NCBI RefSeq assembly: GCF_000422505.1
Contig: NZ_KE383867.1
Span: 66,494-130,493, forward strand
Direction of reading: 5' to 3'
Length of the DNA: 64,000 nucleotides
DNA from: Paenibacillus pinihumi DSM 23905 = JCM 16419
GTDB lineage: Bacteria > Bacillota > Bacilli > Paenibacillales > Paenibacillaceae
Position 1 is the stretch's first letter. Every line of letters starts with the position of its first letter. The notes beneath the pieces are model-generated. The model was not told the origin of the DNA, searched no databases, and saw only the letters and a program-made list of their open reading frames with translations. Made by a program: the position numbers and the translations under genes. Of this stretch, positions 61,911 to 64,000 are shown piece after piece.

Positions 61911-62852
61911 ATGGAGCTTGAACCGGTCATTCCGTTTGAACCGGTAATTGTAGATAACATTCCGTCAGGCAAGCAATGGGTCGGACAGGTGAAATGGGAC
62001 GGTGTCCGCATGCTGCTTTATTATGATGGCACTCATGTGCGGCTTGTAAATCGCAGGTTGAATGACCGTACGGCCCAATACCCGGAGCTTCAGCAGATTG
62101 AACAATTTTGCACGGCACAATCTGTCATTCTGGATGGGGAAATCATTGCACTGGATCAGGGAAAGCCATCATTTCATCAGATTATGCGCCGTGACCGTGC
62201 ACACAAGACGTCTTCTATCCCCGGATTGGTCAAGGAAGTTCCAATCACCTATATGCTGTTTGATGTCCTGTTCATAGATGGCCGCTGGGTGACAGACCTT
62301 CCCTTGCATAAGCGGCAGCAACTGCTTGAGAGCATTATCCGTCCCGGCGCAACAGTGCAACTGGTAACGAGCACCCCGGATTCCACAGCGCTGTATGACG
62401 TCATGGTGGCCCATCAGCTGGAAGGGATCGTTATTAAGGATTTGGACAGTCCTTATGCGGTCCAAGGCAAGGATGACCGCTGGCGGAAGAAAAAAAACAT
62501 TCAGGATCTGACTGCGGCCGTTGGCGGCGTCACCTACCGCGGCAAGCAGGTAAATGCACTGCTCCTCGGACTCTATGATGCGGACGGGAAGCTGTGGTAC
62601 ATCGGCCACGCAGGCACAGGCAAGCTGAACACGGAGGACTGGGCTAATTTGACCCGTTTGACGAATGAACTCAAGGTTGCGGAGCGCCCGTTCGCCAACG
62701 TTCCTGAGCGCAGCAAAGAGGCAGTGTGGATAAAGCCGTGGCTGGCCGTCAAAGTGCATTATTTGGAATGGACCCGCCACAGCACGCTTCGCCAGCCCAG
62801 CATTCAGGCCGTGATTCAGGCTGATCCGGCATCTTGTACGTTTCAGCAATAA
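61911..62852 (+). CDS. ATP-dependent DNA ligase (LigD ligase-type, NHEJ)
   Basis: A 313-residue ligase. The adenylation lysine is in QVKWDGVRML (KxDGxR, ~residue 27), with motif III ILDGEIIALD, YMLFDVLFIDG, motif IV LEGIVIKDLDSPY and motif V WRKKKN. The OB-fold C-terminal domain has YIGHAGTGKLN. ATG 61911 has GGGGGA upstream; the earlier ATG 61896 has none. No nuclease domain is attached. It probably seals breaks with Ku and the adjacent polymerase. Confidence 0.92.
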   Translation: MELEPVIPFEPVIVDNIPSGKQWVGQVKWDGVRMLLYYDGTHVRLVNRRLNDRTAQYPELQQIEQFCTAQSVILDGEIIALDQGKPSFHQIMRRDRAHKTSSIPGLVKEVPITYMLFDVLFIDGRWVTDLPLHKRQQLLESIIRPGATVQLVTSTPDSTALYDVMVAHQLEGIVIKDLDSPYAVQGKDDRWRKKKNIQDLTAAVGGVTYRGKQVNALLLGLYDADGKLWYIGHAGTGKLNTEDWANLTRLTNELKVAERPFANVPERSKEAVWIKPWLAVKVHYLEWTRHSTLRQPSIQAVIQADPASCTFQQ

Positions 62853-62916
62853 CTTGTGCCTTTTCCGGGCTAGACCTGACCAATGACTCAGGGATCGTTT
62901 TCCATACCTGTTCTTC

Positions 62917-63786
62917 CTAAGATACGGTTTCTTTGGTTTTCGCTTTTGTCGACTTGGCTCCGGGCTTGGAAGGCTTTTTCACGGATACCTTCGCAGTTGT
63001 CGGCCCGTTTGCCGGATCGGTCTGAACAGCCTCCAGACTCGCTTGCAGAGCTGCCATCAGGTCAATAACATTGGCGCGCTGCTGTTCAGGAGCGACGTGT
63101 ACTTCTTCTCCGGCAATCTTCTTGCCGATGACGTCCATCAGCCTGATCCGGTAATCATCCGTATACTTGGCAGGTTCAAAGGGGGTGGACAACTGGTCGA
63201 TCAGCATTCGCGCCATCGTCAGCTCTTTATCATTGACATTGACCGCATCCGGAAGCCCGGGGACCTGGCTTACCGGGCGGATCTCATCCGGGTAGAAGAC
63301 GGTCTCGATTGCCAGACAGTTGTCCAGCACACGGATAGCAGCAAGACTGCTCTTGGAACGGATTGATATTTTCGAAATGCCGATTTTGCCTGTATCGCGC
63401 ATTGCTGCAAGCAGCAGGTTATAAGCGTTGCCGCCGGCCTGGTCGGGGGAAAGATAATACGTTTTTTGAAAATAAATCGGATCAATCTCATTCAAATCAA
63501 CAAAGTCCAAAATTTGAATCGTCTTGGTCGCCTCTGAGGCAAGCGCATCAAGCTCATCTTTTTCAAACAGGACATAGCGTCCTTTTTCATACTCGTAGCC
63601 TTTGGAAATATCATCCCATTCCACATCGACCTCGCAATTTTTACACTGCCTGACGTAGCTGATCGGCCCCCCGCATACCTTATGAATCATTTTCATCGAG
63701 ATGTCCTTATCCTCCGTAGCGGAGAACATTTTGACCGGCACATGCACGAGTCCAAAGCTGATTGCGCCCTTCCAAACCGTATGCAT
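62917..63786 (-). CDS. ku: Ku protein (NHEJ end-binding)
   Basis: A 289-residue homodimeric DNA-end-binding protein. Core motifs: WKGAISFGLVHVPVKMFSATE, CGGPISYVRQCKNCEVDV, YEYEKGRYVLFEKDELDAL, and YYLSPDQAGGNAYNLLL. The C-terminal tail is Lys/Pro-rich (KPSKPGAKSTKAKTKE), as in many bacterial Ku proteins. ATG 63786 fits the GGGAGG site better than the GTG one codon before. Converges on the ligase gene. Confidence 0.95.
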   Translation of the reverse strand: MHTVWKGAISFGLVHVPVKMFSATEDKDISMKMIHKVCGGPISYVRQCKNCEVDVEWDDISKGYEYEKGRYVLFEKDELDALASEATKTIQILDFVDLNEIDPIYFQKTYYLSPDQAGGNAYNLLLAAMRDTGKIGISKISIRSKSSLAAIRVLDNCLAIETVFYPDEIRPVSQVPGLPDAVNVNDKELTMARMLIDQLSTPFEPAKYTDDYRIRLMDVIGKKIAGEEVHVAPEQQRANVIDLMAALQASLEAVQTDPANGPTTAKVSVKKPSKPGAKSTKAKTKETVS

Positions 63787-63933
63787 CACTGTTTCCTCCC
63801 GTAATTTGCCCTTGTTTTGAAGTTAGCTTGTCCATCCTGTATGAAAATGACTCAGGGCGGTTATATTTTGGGCAAGGGATGAAAGTCAATGTTCACCCGG
63901 TAATCTGTTTATTGCAGGAAGGAGGACATCATC

Positions 63934-64000
63934 ATGTCAGAGCTCGGAAATTCGCCGCAAACGCCGCAAGCTGCCGCTGATATCTCGCATGAAGGGCGCG
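63934..64000 (+). CDS. Start of an unidentified gene, truncated by the window edge
   Basis: ATG at 63934 follows an excellent AGGAAGGAGG site. The visible 22 residues begin MSELGNSPQTPQAAADISHE, hydrophilic and without signal peptide. The frame is open to the edge. Too little is visible to identify it. It is divergent from ku. Confidence 0.6.
   Translation, partial: MSELGNSPQTPQAAADISHEGR

Noticed and set aside
1-64000. CRISPR arrays, tRNA/rRNA genes, insertion sequences, phage integration sites
   Set aside because: Looked for repeats with regular spacers, tRNA-like cloverleaf ends, transposase motifs and flanking direct repeats; none was seen.

Overview
The window looks like a chromosomal segment of a Paenibacillus-type endospore-forming Firmicute. 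The reasons are a complete GerA-type spore germinant receptor operon (including its small D subunit), KapB, a UgtP-like processive glycosyltransferase, a bactofilin, Ku with split LigD-type repair proteins, strong AGGAGG ribosome sites, frequent TTG/GTG starts, and roughly 50% GC outside the polysaccharide locus. No rRNA, tRNA, CRISPR array, insertion sequence or phage gene was recognised. All identifications rest on motif recognition and remembered family features; no database search was possible.

Layout. 0-14.7 kb is housekeeping and accessory: the tail of a Gly/Pro-rich protein, KDPG aldolase, the germinant receptor operon A-C-D-B, a secreted transglutaminase-like protein, a CvfC-like HEAT protein, a metallo-beta-lactamase-fold hydrolase, a Gfo/Idh/MocA oxidoreductase, the ABC-F protein YkpA, a zinc-ribbon protein and an MneS-like cation exporter. 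15-24.6 kb carries an SH3/NlpC-P60 cell-wall hydrolase, the UgtP-like enzyme, KapB, an SGNH hydrolase with a copper-amine-oxidase-N type domain, and the large subunit of glutamate synthase.

25-45.5 kb is one long exopolysaccharide or capsule locus. A SinR-like XRE regulator is divergent from a PilZ-type protein. Then come Wzz and a BY-kinase, a structured intergenic RNA that fits the EAR (eps-associated RNA) position and is followed by an intrinsic terminator, GalU, an initiating sugar-phosphate transferase, four further glycosyltransferases, Wzy, Wzx, RmlABCD, ManC (GDP-mannose), Ugd (UDP-glucuronate), an AglQ-like alpha/alpha-barrel protein and an LCP ligase. The predicted repeat unit can draw on glucose, glucuronate, rhamnose and mannose. 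The middle of the locus is markedly AT-rich. A convergent beta-helix (pectate-lyase fold) protein closes it.

47-56.2 kb is the most interesting part: a paeninodin-type lasso peptide cluster. It is led by a sulfotransferase translationally coupled (ATGA) to the lasso cyclase. The 54-residue precursor, a C-terminal-Ser kinase of the HPr-kinase fold, the PqqD-like leader-binding protein, the transglutaminase-like leader peptidase, a nucleotidyltransferase and an ABC exporter follow. A convergent APS kinase (CysC), the PAPS-forming enzyme, sits immediately after the exporter. Together these predict a lasso peptide that is phosphorylated, possibly further decorated, and sulfated. A GATAC-N5-GTATC-like element recurs at three promoters (polysaccharide operon, lasso operon, and a small Cys-rich protein gene at 56.6 kb), suggesting co-regulation.

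56.6-64 kb holds that small protein, an ABC-2 type transporter pair, a bactofilin, cardiolipin synthase, and a non-homologous end-joining set: LigD-type polymerase, stand-alone ATP-dependent ligase, and Ku.
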